Part shown: in pieces, positions 8,745 through 17,552 of the stretch | Layout: each line of letters opens with the position of its first letter | How positions within the stretch are numbered: position 1 is the first letter of the stretch | DNA from: Fructobacillus sp. EFB-N1 | Lineage (GTDB): Bacteria > Bacillota > Bacilli > Lactobacillales > Lactobacillaceae | Direction of reading: 5' to 3' | Assembly (NCBI RefSeq): GCF_001038455.1 | Contig: NZ_LDUY01000006.1 | Span: 1 to 64,000 of the forward strand | Length of the DNA: 64,000 bases | Notes under the pieces: generated by a model | Seen by the model: the letters and a program-made list of their open reading frames with translations, nothing else | The model's database searches: none | What the model was told of the DNA's origin: nothing | Program-made: the position numbers and the translations under genes

Positions 8745-9382
8745 GCCTTTTAAATCAATATTTTTCAGTGTTTGTCCAAGGATTTGGGCACACGCTTTTA
8801 GCAAGTATTATTGCCCTAATTGGTTCACTAGTTTTGGGAACCCTGTTTGCCATTATGCAGGTCTCATCTTCGAAGACCGGTCGCATCATTGGCAATATCT
8901 ATGTTCAGGTTTTCCGGAATATTCCACTCTTGATTATCACGCTTTTCCTGTATTTGGCAGTAGCGAAGGTGATTAAGATGACTGGTTTTGTTGCCGGAAC
9001 GGTCGGTTTGACCCTGTACACGTCCGCCTTTATCGCTGAATCGGTTCGTGCCGGCATTCTTTCGATTGAAGCTGGCCAAATGGAGGGGGCCCGTGCAAAC
9101 GGGTTGACCTTTAACCAGGCTATGCGGGTGATTATTTTACCCCAGGCCTTTAAGGTGGCGATTCCTTCATTGGGAAATCAGTTTATCAACCTGGTCAAGA
9201 ATTCCTCCATTTTAGCCTTTGTTGGTGGTTTGGACTTAATGTACCAGGGTAACTTAGTGGCGGCTTCATCCTTTGATACCTTTACGACGTACATCATTAT
9301 TGGTGTCTTCTATTTGGTGATTACGATGCCACTGAGTTACTACGTTCAACACTTGGAAACCAAGTTGAAGAAGAAAGCCTAA
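8741..9382 (+). CDS. glnP: polar amino-acid ABC transporter permease, copy 2a
   Basis: A 213-residue permease paralogous to the one at 5542, same length, same EAA loop (EAGQMEGARANGLTFNQAMR) and same ATGA overlap with the binding-protein gene. Conservation of the entire gene order and overlaps shows that the operon was duplicated as a block. Confidence 0.9.
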   Translation: MSLLNQYFSVFVQGFGHTLLASIIALIGSLVLGTLFAIMQVSSSKTGRIIGNIYVQVFRNIPLLIITLFLYLAVAKVIKMTGFVAGTVGLTLYTSAFIAESVRAGILSIEAGQMEGARANGLTFNQAMRVIILPQAFKVAIPSLGNQFINLVKNSSILAFVGGLDLMYQGNLVAASSFDTFTTYIIIGVFYLVITMPLSYYVQHLETKLKKKA

Positions 9383-9394
9383 GGAGGAAAGGTC

Positions 9395-10048
9395 ATGTCT
9401 GAATTTTTTAACGCTTTTACCTCAGCGAACATGGGCTACCTGCTTGGCGGCTTAGGCATTACCGTTGGCGTTTCAGCCATTTCGGTTGTCTTGAGTCTGC
9501 TGTTTGGTTCCATTGTGGGGATTATTCAATTTGAAAAGATTCCATTCTTTTCATCATTTGTTGGCACGTTGAACAACATTGTCCGTAACTTGCCACTGTT
9601 GCTGATTATCTTCTTTACTTACTTTGCCTTGCCACAATTAGGCATCCACTTGCCAATCTTTTGGGCGACTGTGGCAGCGATGACTTTCTTTGAGTCGGCC
9701 ATGTTGGCTGAAATTGTTCGTGGTGGACTGGAAGCGGTTGACCGCGGTCAATTTGAAGGCGCACGGGCAAACGGCTTGTCCAACATGCAGACAATGTGGC
9801 ACATTGTGCTGCCGCAGGCCTATAAGAAGATGATTCCGCCAATTATTTCACAGCTGATTTCTTTGGTGAAGGACACGAGTTTGGCATCCGGAATTGTGCT
9901 GGCTGAAATGACGTACCGGGGTCAAATCGTCTACGCGCAGAATACGAATTACATTATTCCTGTTCTTGTGGTCTTGACGGTGGTATACTTCTTGCTAAAC
10001 TATGGTTTGTCATTAATCGCTAAGTGGTTTGACAAAAAATTAGCTTAA
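9395..10048 (+). CDS. polar amino-acid ABC transporter permease, copy 2b
   Basis: A 217-residue permease paralogous to the one at 6196 with EAA loop RGQFEGARANGLSNMQTMWH. AAGGAGG precedes the start, twelve bases after the previous stop, exactly as in copy 1. No terminator follows directly; a small gene comes next. Confidence 0.9.
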   Translation: MSEFFNAFTSANMGYLLGGLGITVGVSAISVVLSLLFGSIVGIIQFEKIPFFSSFVGTLNNIVRNLPLLLIIFFTYFALPQLGIHLPIFWATVAAMTFFESAMLAEIVRGGLEAVDRGQFEGARANGLSNMQTMWHIVLPQAYKKMIPPIISQLISLVKDTSLASGIVLAEMTYRGQIVYAQNTNYIIPVLVVLTVVYFLLNYGLSLIAKWFDKKLA

Positions 10049-10072
10049 AACACGACAAGAGGACAGTTGTTT

Positions 10073-10300
10073 ATGTTCGATCCAAAGAAAAAATCAAAAA
10101 TTATTGCTGCTGTGGCCTCAGCTTTTTTTGCTGTGTTGATGACCTTTGCTGTGGTTAATCATATGAAGTCACCAGCCGCCTTTGCATCGGATGTGAGTTT
10201 GGCTGTTCAAAAAAGCATCGCTCGGGACCAGCGTGGTCTAAACAATATGGTCGATGAAGTATGGGCGCAAGCTGCTCGTGATAACTTCGATAATGACTAA
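10073..10300 (+). CDS. small single-helix exported/membrane protein, unknown
   Basis: A 75-residue protein: cationic MFDPKKKSK, a hydrophobic helix (about 10-27, IIAAVASAFFAVLMTFAVV), a possible AFASD cleavage site near residue 42 and a short charged tail. I do not recognise it. The ATG at 10073 follows AGAGGAC by about 8 bases; a TTG two codons earlier is less likely. It lies 24 bases after the second transporter's last gene and before the next terminator, so it is probably co-transcribed. The first transporter copy has no counterpart. Confidence 0.6.
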   Translation: MFDPKKKSKIIAAVASAFFAVLMTFAVVNHMKSPAAFASDVSLAVQKSIARDQRGLNNMVDEVWAQAARDNFDND

Positions 10301-10322
10301 GAGCGATTACTGTTAGCATCAA

Positions 10323-10402
10323 AAAAGACATCACCTGATCCATGTGTTACTATCTGAGTTAAAAGATAGTGCTTCCCATGATGACGGTGATGTCTTTTAT
10401 TT
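10323..10402 (+). terminator. long branched intrinsic terminator
   Basis: A 13-bp perfect stem AAAAGACATCACC (10323-10335) / GGTGATGTCTTTT (10386-10398) ends in ATTTTT. The 50-base loop has its own hairpin (ACTATCT / AGATAGT). It would end the second ABC operon; the elaborate loop is unusual. Confidence 0.75.
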
Positions 10403-10886
10403 TTGGGTGAGCTGACAGTGGTTGTTCTAGTAGCTATTGGCTTTTTGATGTTGACAGGTAGGCTAGGTTTGTCGCAGTTCAGTACCGATGCAAGTAAGAT
10501 GATGCTCAAGCTGGCCTGATAGGATTGATATTTTCGAAATGAATTTAATATAACCGCTTACCTGTCAGGACCGCATTTGCGCCATTAAATGCTGATACTT
10601 TGCTTCTAAATTAGTGCTTGTTGAAATAAAAGTAAAATAGTGGTAAAAATGAACTAATGAAAAGCATTATTTTTCCTTGTATATTCTTTCCAAGCGAGTT
10701 AAACTCTCCTTTGATTGGTAGAAAAAAAGTTGCGCGACAAGAGTGCTTCTGATGTTGGAAAAACGATTTGAAAACCAAGAAAATAGATTGAAAAAATACT
10801 TTTATCTAAATTAGATTAGTTCTTTGAGGCACTCAAAAGTCATGAAGAAAGTGACCGTCAATGACTAATTTTATAGGAGAGAAGAA
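10403..10886. other. intergenic stretch upstream of kup
   Basis: About 480 AT-rich bases with no ORF of credible length. It must contain the kup promoter, and AGGAGAG precedes the kup ATG. I looked for a c-di-AMP (ydaO) riboswitch, common before potassium genes, and did not find its conserved blocks. Confidence 0.5.
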
Positions 10887-13004
10887 ATGACGGATTCAGC
10901 AAAGAAGCGGTTAAAGTACGGTGGCTTCCTGATCGCCTTAGGCATTGTCTATGGTGACATTGGAACGTCCCCACTATATACCATGAATGCTATTATTGCC
11001 GGCAATGCACATACCGACAATATGAAGAACTTGGTAATTGGGTCAATTTCCCTTGTTTTTTGGACTTTGATGTTAATTACGACGATTAAGTATGTCTTAA
11101 TTGCCCTGCAGGCGGATAACCACGGTGAAGGTGGTATCTTCTCCCTGTATAGTAAGGTCCGTAATCGCAACATGAAGTGGCTCATCATCCCGGCCATGGT
11201 CGGTGGGGCAGCTCTGCTGGCCGATGGGGCTTTGACCCCGGCTGTGACGGTCACGTCTGCTGTGGAAGGGCTAGAGGGGCAAAAGTTTGGTTCCCTGATG
11301 TTCCCAACGGGAATTGACTTCGTTGTGCCGGTGGTGCTGACGATTTTGTTGGTCGTCTTTACTCTGCAAAGAAAGGGGACAACCAAGATTGGCCGAATGT
11401 TTGGTCCAATGATGCTCATTTGGTTTACCTTTATTGGTTTCTTTGGCCTGTTACAAGTCATTCAATATCCAGAGATTTTAAAGGCCCTTTCCCCTGTTTA
11501 CGCCATACAAACGCTATTTAGTCCGGATAACCGCCTAGGTATTTTTATTTTAGGAAATATCTTCTTGGCCACAACCGGTGCCGAAGCACTGTATTCGGAT
11601 ATGGGCCACGTTGGTAAGCGCAATATTTATTTGAGTTGGCCATTTGTGTATGTCACATTGGTTTTGAACTATATGGGGCAAGGTGCATGGGTGATTATGC
11701 ACAATGCGAGTGGTTCAAACTTGAACCTCTTCTTTGATATCTTGCCAAACCAGTGGCGACTGGTCGGCGTTATCTTGAGTACAATCGCAGCCGTCATTGC
11801 TTCACAGGCTTTGATTACAGGTGCCTTTACTCTGGTATCAGAAGCCATCTCGCTGAAGATTATGCCCCGGTTGCGGATTACTTATCCAAACGATTTCCGC
11901 GGTCAAATGTATATCTCAATTGTCAACTGGATGCTCTTTGTTGCCGGTGTAGTTGTGGTTGTGCTTTTCCAGACTTCTCATAACATGGAATCAGCCTATG
12001 GTCTGGCCATTACAGTTACGATGTTGATGACAACGACGTTGCTGTTCGAGTTTATCCGCTTTAAGACCCGTACAAGCCTGGCAATTTTGTTTGCCGTTCC
12101 ATTCGGATTGCTGGAAACGCTCTTCTTGATTGCCAGTCTTGGTAAGTTCATTCACGGTGGATACTTCACGGTGATCTTGATGTTGCTGATTTTGTCGGTG
12201 ATGGTTTTCTGGTTCTATGGAAACAAGCGCCGCGAAGCACTGTCTTATAACAACGATTATTTGTCCTTGAAAGACTACCGCCGTCAGTTGATGCAGTTGT
12301 CTAACGACTCAGAAGAGCCATTGATGGCGAAGAACCTGGTTTATATTGTTAACGTTCATGACGATTATCAAATTAAGAAATCAGTCATCTACTCGCTCTT
12401 GGGGGCTCGGCCAAAGCGGGCCAAGGTTTACTGGTTCGTCACGATTCGTGAATCCATTAACCCATACGAAAAGAGCTATTCGGTTGATTTGATGGGTAGC
12501 CAAAATATGGTTCGAGTCGTTTTGAATCTTGGTTTCAAGGTTGACCCACAAGTTGAATACTACATTCACCAAATTGCCAAGGTTTTGGTTAAGCAGGGTG
12601 TACTGGAACCACAAAAGATTCGCTACGGACTGGATAAGAACCGGAGTATTGGTGACTTTAAGTACGTGATTACCAATAACTACTATACGGATTTGAAGGC
12701 TATCTCCAAGATTTCATCATGGGACCGGTTCTTAATCGGTGGCCGCATTTGGTTGCAATCCCACTCTGTCCACCTCCGTTACTTCTATCGCTTGCGTTTG
12801 AGTGATACGGTTGAGGAAGTTGTGCCGCTCTTTATTGAACATAAAACCGTTTCGAAGCTACGGCAATTGGAAGTTAAAAATCAGATGCCAAAGATGGATC
12901 GGTGGAACCGCCGCATCGATGATCCGGTGAACCCAATCGATAAGAAGCGTCGTCAAGATGGGGATGAACACCCTCACCGCCACGATGATCACCATCACGA
13001 ATAA
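10887..13004 (+). CDS. kup: KUP family low-affinity potassium:proton symporter
   Basis: A 705-residue transporter with the N-terminal KUP block IALGIVYGDIGTSPLYTMNA, the signature GGAALLADGALTPAVTVTSA and about twelve membrane helices up to residue 450, then a cytosolic C-terminal domain of about 250 residues. It imports potassium driven by protons, important in acid. The C-terminus ends in an unusual His-rich tail (HPHRHDDHHHE), which could bind metal but has no known role in the family. Single-gene unit, terminator at 13021. Confidence 0.93.
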   Translation: MTDSAKKRLKYGGFLIALGIVYGDIGTSPLYTMNAIIAGNAHTDNMKNLVIGSISLVFWTLMLITTIKYVLIALQADNHGEGGIFSLYSKVRNRNMKWLIIPAMVGGAALLADGALTPAVTVTSAVEGLEGQKFGSLMFPTGIDFVVPVVLTILLVVFTLQRKGTTKIGRMFGPMMLIWFTFIGFFGLLQVIQYPEILKALSPVYAIQTLFSPDNRLGIFILGNIFLATTGAEALYSDMGHVGKRNIYLSWPFVYVTLVLNYMGQGAWVIMHNASGSNLNLFFDILPNQWRLVGVILSTIAAVIASQALITGAFTLVSEAISLKIMPRLRITYPNDFRGQMYISIVNWMLFVAGVVVVVLFQTSHNMESAYGLAITVTMLMTTTLLFEFIRFKTRTSLAILFAVPFGLLETLFLIASLGKFIHGGYFTVILMLLILSVMVFWFYGNKRREALSYNNDYLSLKDYRRQLMQLSNDSEEPLMAKNLVYIVNVHDDYQIKKSVIYSLLGARPKRAKVYWFVTIRESINPYEKSYSVDLMGSQNMVRVVLNLGFKVDPQVEYYIHQIAKVLVKQGVLEPQKIRYGLDKNRSIGDFKYVITNNYYTDLKAISKISSWDRFLIGGRIWLQSHSVHLRYFYRLRLSDTVEEVVPLFIEHKTVSKLRQLEVKNQMPKMDRWNRRIDDPVNPIDKKRRQDGDEHPHRHDDHHHE

Positions 13005-13020
13005 AATAATTTTAGCTAGT

Positions 13021-13068
13021 AAAAACGCCTAGGGGGCTTCTTCAGAAGTTGTCCTTAGGCGTTTTTTG
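13021..13068. terminator. convergent terminator between kup and arsC
   Basis: AAAAACGCCTAGG pairs with CCTTAGGCGTTTTTT across a loop of about 20 bases, with A and T runs that serve both strands. The arsC stop codon lies inside it. Confidence 0.8.
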
Positions 13069-13473
13069 TATATCAGTGATGAATGTCTGCATTAATTGCT
13101 TGATTTCTGAAGCGGTTTCTTTGAAAAAAGCAGTAATTTCTTCATCGGAACCGGTTACCCTAGCAGGGTCTGCTAATGGGAAGTGCACTTTTTGGACGGA
13201 ATCCGGAGTAATTGGACAATTGTCGCGCGCATCACCGCAAAGTGTTACGACGTAGTCGGCTGAGTTTAAAAAATCATCATCAATGGCATCTGATGTTAGA
13301 CGACTGGTATCAAAGCCCTCCTGATTTAAGCCCTCGATGGTCTTGGGGTGGACTCCATGGGGATTTGTCCCGGCGCTTTTGATTAGCCAATCGGCCGGTG
13401 CATAGTAGCGGGCGTAAGCCTCGGCAAACTGGCTACGTGATGAGTTACCAGTGCATAAAAAATAAAGTTGCAT
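13042..13473 (-). CDS. arsC: arsenate reductase, low-molecular-weight phosphatase type
   Basis: A 143-residue protein with the P-loop CTGNSSRS near the N-terminus and the pair of resolving cysteines in VTLCGDARDNCP (about residues 79-86), the Cys-Cys-Cys relay of thioredoxin-coupled ArsC of the Staphylococcus/Bacillus type. The Asp in DPARV completes the phosphatase site. It reduces arsenate to arsenite. No arsenite exporter or ArsR gene lies beside it; the CzrA-like regulator at 42227 is far away. Confidence 0.85.
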   Translation of the reverse strand: MQLYFLCTGNSSRSQFAEAYARYYAPADWLIKSAGTNPHGVHPKTIEGLNQEGFDTSRLTSDAIDDDFLNSADYVVTLCGDARDNCPITPDSVQKVHFPLADPARVTGSDEEITAFFKETASEIKQLMQTFITDIQKTPKDNF

Positions 13474-13521
13474 AGCATTTCTCCAAAAATTATCGTATTT
13501 AGATTATACAAAATTTGGGTC

Positions 13522-13553
13522 AAAAAAGCCCGCTCAACTGAACGGGCTTTCTC
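13522..13553 (-). terminator. terminator of methionine operon
   Basis: On the minus strand AAAGCCCG / CGGGCTTT stem (13525-13532 with 13543-13550) followed by six T. Confidence 0.8.
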
Positions 13554-13561
13554 AAAGGTAA

Positions 13562-14482
13562 TCATCTTTCAAAGAGGGCAGTGCGAACTTTCTTTAACTC
13601 TGCGGGAATCATCTCGCAGCAACCACTAATCCACGAAGCGCCGTGACGACGCCAGCTTGGTGCTTTTTCCGAAAAGATTTTTTCGTTTGGCTCGCCCCAG
13701 GTCTTCGTGACGGGGTCATAGTCGGCACCAGCATTGGGAGCGACAGCAATCGCTTTATCGGTTGTGGCAGTTGCCATTACATAGTCCAACGCATCTTCAG
13801 TGAATTCGGGCTTAAAGCAGTTAAAGCCATAAGCGATAACGTTTTCTTGTGCTTCCAATACAGCCTGCACTTCCCGTAAATCAGTACCATCACTGATGTG
13901 CTGACTGTCCTTTAACGAACAGGTAAAGAGGACGTCAACATCTGGGGACTGATTTAACAGTTGGCAGAGCACCTTGATTTCAGCAAAGCTAGGAACTGTC
14001 TGGATGGCAATCAAATCACTACCAGCCTCAACCAGCCACTTAAGCCGATCTTCATGGAAGGCCTTTAAATCGTCATCCGTAGTATCACCATAATCACCGG
14101 TATATTCGGCGCCATTGGTGAGATAGGCACCGTAGGGGCCGATATTGCCGGCCACCCACTTATCTTGCTGGCCAGTGCTATCAAAGCTGGCTTTTTCTGC
14201 CAAGGCAACGGACTGCTTGATTAGTTTTTCAGCCTCGTCTCGTCCCAGACCCTGCTTGGCAAAACCAGCGGTTGATGCTTGGTAAGAATCAGTTGTGGTG
14301 ATGTTGGATCCAGCATTAAAAAAGTCGAGGTGAACTTGGTAGACCTTATCGGGGTCCGTAATCAGCGCTTTTGCTGTCCAGAGGAGGTTATTCGTATCGA
14401 AGCCCTGGTTACTCAGTCCAAGTCCCATTGAACTATCAAATAAAATCGTCTTCTGTTGTTTGGCCCAATCGTGAAAATTCAT
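13562..14482 (-). CDS. mmuM: homocysteine S-methyltransferase
   Basis: A 306-residue zinc methyltransferase that makes methionine from homocysteine with S-methylmethionine or S-adenosylmethionine as donor. Zinc ligands are the Cys of AYGFNCFKPE and the Cys pair of SGCCEMIP near the C-terminus; the N-terminal LFDSSMGLGLSNQG is the family opening. It overlaps the end of the permease gene by 47 bases, and AAAGGAC lies inside that gene, which indicates coupling. Last gene of the T-box controlled operon. Confidence 0.9.
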   Translation of the reverse strand: MNFHDWAKQQKTILFDSSMGLGLSNQGFDTNNLLWTAKALITDPDKVYQVHLDFFNAGSNITTTDSYQASTAGFAKQGLGRDEAEKLIKQSVALAEKASFDSTGQQDKWVAGNIGPYGAYLTNGAEYTGDYGDTTDDDLKAFHEDRLKWLVEAGSDLIAIQTVPSFAEIKVLCQLLNQSPDVDVLFTCSLKDSQHISDGTDLREVQAVLEAQENVIAYGFNCFKPEFTEDALDYVMATATTDKAIAVAPNAGADYDPVTKTWGEPNEKIFSEKAPSWRRHGASWISGCCEMIPAELKKVRTALFER

Positions 14483-15854
14483 GGTGATATTGTCCTTTAC
14501 TTTTAGTTTGAAAAATTTGGTAGTAACCGTACAAAAAGAGTGAAAAGGGAACGCCGATAATCAGGGCAATCCGTTGGTTGGGATCAAAGCCGATGCCAAT
14601 AATGGAAGCCAGGCAGGCGACAATGACGACAATTGGCGTTAACGGATAAAGGGGTGCCCTATATTTCAGGTCCTTGATATCGTGCTCTTTTTGGTAGTGT
14701 TTACGGAAGTTCAACTGCGACCAGGCAATCACAATCCAAACAGCAACAACGGCAAAGGCTGAAAGAGCGTTGAGGGCTAAATAGAGCGTTTGTGCTGCGT
14801 AAATACTGGAGAGGAGGGACAAGGCACCGCCGGCCATTGTTAGGATTAAGCCGTAAACCGGAAGACCATGACGACTTAACTTACCGAACTTAGGGGAAAT
14901 TTCACCTTTATCGGCTAGTGACCAAATCATCCGTGAGGCGGCAAAGACACCAGCGTTTGAAGCGGAGAACAGCGTAATAATTAAAATCGCGTTCATGATA
15001 TCAGCAGCGCCAGGAATACCGGCTTGGCCCAAGATGGCCACAAAGGGACTCGTTGCCAGGGCGTTATCGGAAGGTGCTAAGAGGGCACCCATGATTAAGA
15101 TGGCATCAATAAAGAGCGTAATCAGCAAAACGAGGGTTCTGCGACTGGCCCTTGGAATGGCTTTTTCCGGGTTCTTAGTTTCGCCGGCAGCAACACCAAT
15201 CATTTCGGCCCCAGAATAGGCAAAATTAGCGGTCAAAACGGTAGCTAAAATGGGTCCGATACCGTGTGGAAACCAGCCGTTCTTAGTTAATTCGCCAAAA
15301 TTAGCGGCAGTTTGAATATGGTGACCAGGAATTATTCTTGTGACCATTAAAAAGCCAATAACGATAAAAAAGAGAAGGGCAAACGTTTTGACCCAAGAAG
15401 TGATGGATTCACTCTTGGAGAAACAAGAAAGGTTGCCGATGTTCAAAATAAACATGATGAGGCCAAAAAAGAGGCACCAGAGCCATGTTAGTTCTTGTGG
15501 AAACCAGTGTTGCATTAAGACACCCATCGTTAACAGGTTAGATCCTAATGCAATGGTCCAGGTGAGCCAGTATAACCAGGCGACAACGAAGCCGACACCG
15601 GGGTTGATATACTGGTTGGCGTAATCGTGGAAGGCGCCCGTGGTTGGCTGATGAACAGACAATTCACCGAGACACTGCATGACCAGGCAAACGAGGACGG
15701 CCCCAATCAAGTAGGCAATCACTGTTCCGATGGCACCGGCACTTTTAATGAAATAACCGGGACTCATAAAAATCCCGGTCCCAATTACGCCACCCAGTGA
15801 CAGTGCAATCAGCTGGTTGGTGTTCATCGATTGGTTTTGTTCTGCTGTTTTAAT
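14436..15854 (-). CDS. mmuP: amino-acid permease, MmuP-like (S-methylmethionine candidate), probable AUU start
   Basis: An APC-superfamily permease with about twelve helices; LSLGGVIGTGIFMSPGYFIKSAGA is helix 1 with the unwound GGVIGTG motif. Adjacency to mmuM suggests S-methylmethionine or methionine as substrate. The first ATG (15827) has no ribosome site; the only one, TAGGAG, lies 28-33 bases upstream and is 7 bases from an in-frame AUU at 15854. Starting there adds KTAEQNQS before MNTN, the expected N-terminal length for this family. There is no other ATG, GTG or TTG in frame between, so I annotate 15854 as the start; 15827 remains the conservative alternative. Confidence 0.75.
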   Translation of the reverse strand: MKTAEQNQSMNTNQLIALSLGGVIGTGIFMSPGYFIKSAGAIGTVIAYLIGAVLVCLVMQCLGELSVHQPTTGAFHDYANQYINPGVGFVVAWLYWLTWTIALGSNLLTMGVLMQHWFPQELTWLWCLFFGLIMFILNIGNLSCFSKSESITSWVKTFALLFFIVIGFLMVTRIIPGHHIQTAANFGELTKNGWFPHGIGPILATVLTANFAYSGAEMIGVAAGETKNPEKAIPRASRRTLVLLITLFIDAILIMGALLAPSDNALATSPFVAILGQAGIPGAADIMNAILIITLFSASNAGVFAASRMIWSLADKGEISPKFGKLSRHGLPVYGLILTMAGGALSLLSSIYAAQTLYLALNALSAFAVVAVWIVIAWSQLNFRKHYQKEHDIKDLKYRAPLYPLTPIVVIVACLASIIGIGFDPNQRIALIIGVPFSLFLYGYYQIFQTKSKGQYHHEFSRLGQTTEDDFI

Positions 15855-15897
15855 AATGTTGCTCCTAAAATGAATTGGTTAAATGATTTGCCAAGTG

Positions 15898-17538
15898 TTA
15901 ATCGCGGTAGGCGTGAGTCAAGTCCAGCTGCAGACCGGTTGGGTTCAAGACAACACCCTTCACATTTGGTCGATTCAGGATAATACGCTTCCATGAATAC
16001 AATGGGTTCAAGTTTGCTTGGTCCTTCAAAGCGGCTTCAGCCTTCTTGAAATCAGCGTCTCGGGCTGCCGGCTTATTGGCATCCTGATTTTCCGCTTGAT
16101 TAACAGCGGCTGTAAAGTCATCATTCTTGAATTGGCCACTATTGGTACCAGTTGTTGGCGTTTTGAACATGTTGTAGTAGCTGACGCCATCTTGGTGATC
16201 ACCGGTCCAGTTGGTTAAGGTGATATCGAAGTTGCCGTTCTGGGCATCTTGCATTCGCTGCTTGATTGGGACAACCTTTTCCGTGACAGAGATGTTGGAG
16301 CCAAAGGTTGATTCCCAAGCCTGCTTGAGGTAATCAACGGTACTCTTGGAAACGACTGCATCGGCATCGGTTTCAATCGTCACGTTCATCTTGCCCTTAT
16401 TAACTTCTTGAAGACCTTCCTTAAAGAGCTTCTTGGCTTGCGTTAGATCGTATTTGTAGCCAGGGTTAACGTAGCTGGCCAGGTCTTGGCCGTTCGTGGC
16501 CTTCACCAAGTTCTTTGGCACCAGACCTGTTGCGGCGTAACGAGTACCACCACTGGCCTGATCAGCCAGTGCTTGGCGATTGGTTGCCAGGTTCAACGCC
16601 TGACGAATCTTTTGGTTTGCTAAGAATGGATTCTTGGCCTGGTTGTATTCGAGGTAGGAAGAAACAGCCAGTGGTGTCGTTGTTGCCGCCTTATTATTCT
16701 TATTGGCTTCGTAAATTTCTGGTGTACCGTAGATTTTTGCGCGATCAACTTTCCCTTGCTGATAAAGTTTGATGGCACTTTCTGGATTTTTGATAACCTG
16801 CCAGTTAACCTGCTTGGTTTTGACGTTTTTTTCATCCCAGTAATCGGGGTTCTTGACCATCTTGAAGGACTCGTTGGTTCCATTCCAACCCTCCAACTTA
16901 TACGGACCAGAGTAAATCTGATTTTTCGCAGTGGTACCGTAATGAGAACCCTGATCCTTGACGTAGGATTCCTTCTGTGGCATTAACTGGGCGAAACTCA
17001 GCAGGTACTTGAATTGCTGCATTGGCTTTTCAAGCTTAAAGGTCAACGTATCGCCCTGGGCCGTCACGCCCAATGATGATACTGGCTTTTTGCCCGCCAT
17101 GATATCGTCGGCATTTTTCACACCCGAAGTCAGGGAGGCGTATTGGGAACCGGTTTTTGGATCGGCTAATCGTTGCCAGGAGTAGACGAAGTCTTTGGCT
17201 GTTAGTTCAGAGCCGTCTGACCATTTCAATCCAGATCGTAACTGGACGGTGTAAGTGAGACCGTCGCTCGAAACGCTGTAGGATTTGGCCAAATCAGGAA
17301 CTGGTTCGCCCTTGGCATTCAGCCGCAGCAAGTTCGATTCGGTGTTACCCAAGATGGTGGTGGAGTACTGGTCCGAACTCTTTGAGATATCAAGCGTTTG
17401 AATATCGCTATCTAAAGAGTAATTCAGAACAGAATCTTCCTTAGAGGCATTCGTCTTAAAATGATTAAAGGCTGCCAGTCCTCCACCGACAACCACTACT
17501 AGGGCGGCTGCTACCGGCCATTTTTGCCATTGTTTCAT
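15898..17538 (-). CDS. oligopeptide ABC transporter substrate-binding protein (OppA/DppE type)
   Basis: A 546-residue class 5 binding protein: DSDIQTLDISKSSDQYS at the start of the fold, YTVQLRSGLKWSDGSELTAKDFVYSW as the family signature, and NRPNVKGVVLNPTGLQLDLT at the end. The N-terminus has one hydrophobic helix (about 8-25, VAAALVVVVGGGLAAF) and lacks a lipobox cysteine. No oligopeptide permease or ATPase genes are nearby, so it must dock on a transporter encoded elsewhere. Its place in the methionine operon suggests capture of methionine-containing peptides. Confidence 0.85.
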   Translation of the reverse strand: MKQWQKWPVAAALVVVVGGGLAAFNHFKTNASKEDSVLNYSLDSDIQTLDISKSSDQYSTTILGNTESNLLRLNAKGEPVPDLAKSYSVSSDGLTYTVQLRSGLKWSDGSELTAKDFVYSWQRLADPKTGSQYASLTSGVKNADDIMAGKKPVSSLGVTAQGDTLTFKLEKPMQQFKYLLSFAQLMPQKESYVKDQGSHYGTTAKNQIYSGPYKLEGWNGTNESFKMVKNPDYWDEKNVKTKQVNWQVIKNPESAIKLYQQGKVDRAKIYGTPEIYEANKNNKAATTTPLAVSSYLEYNQAKNPFLANQKIRQALNLATNRQALADQASGGTRYAATGLVPKNLVKATNGQDLASYVNPGYKYDLTQAKKLFKEGLQEVNKGKMNVTIETDADAVVSKSTVDYLKQAWESTFGSNISVTEKVVPIKQRMQDAQNGNFDITLTNWTGDHQDGVSYYNMFKTPTTGTNSGQFKNDDFTAAVNQAENQDANKPAARDADFKKAEAALKDQANLNPLYSWKRIILNRPNVKGVVLNPTGLQLDLTHAYRD

Positions 17539-17552
17539 GAATTAGTGTCCGC

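Noticed and set aside
10403-10886. c-di-AMP (ydaO) riboswitch before kup
   Set aside because: Expected from biology but the conserved blocks are absent.
10949-11461. 170-codon minus-strand ORF within kup
   Set aside because: Antisense shadow of a well-supported transporter gene.
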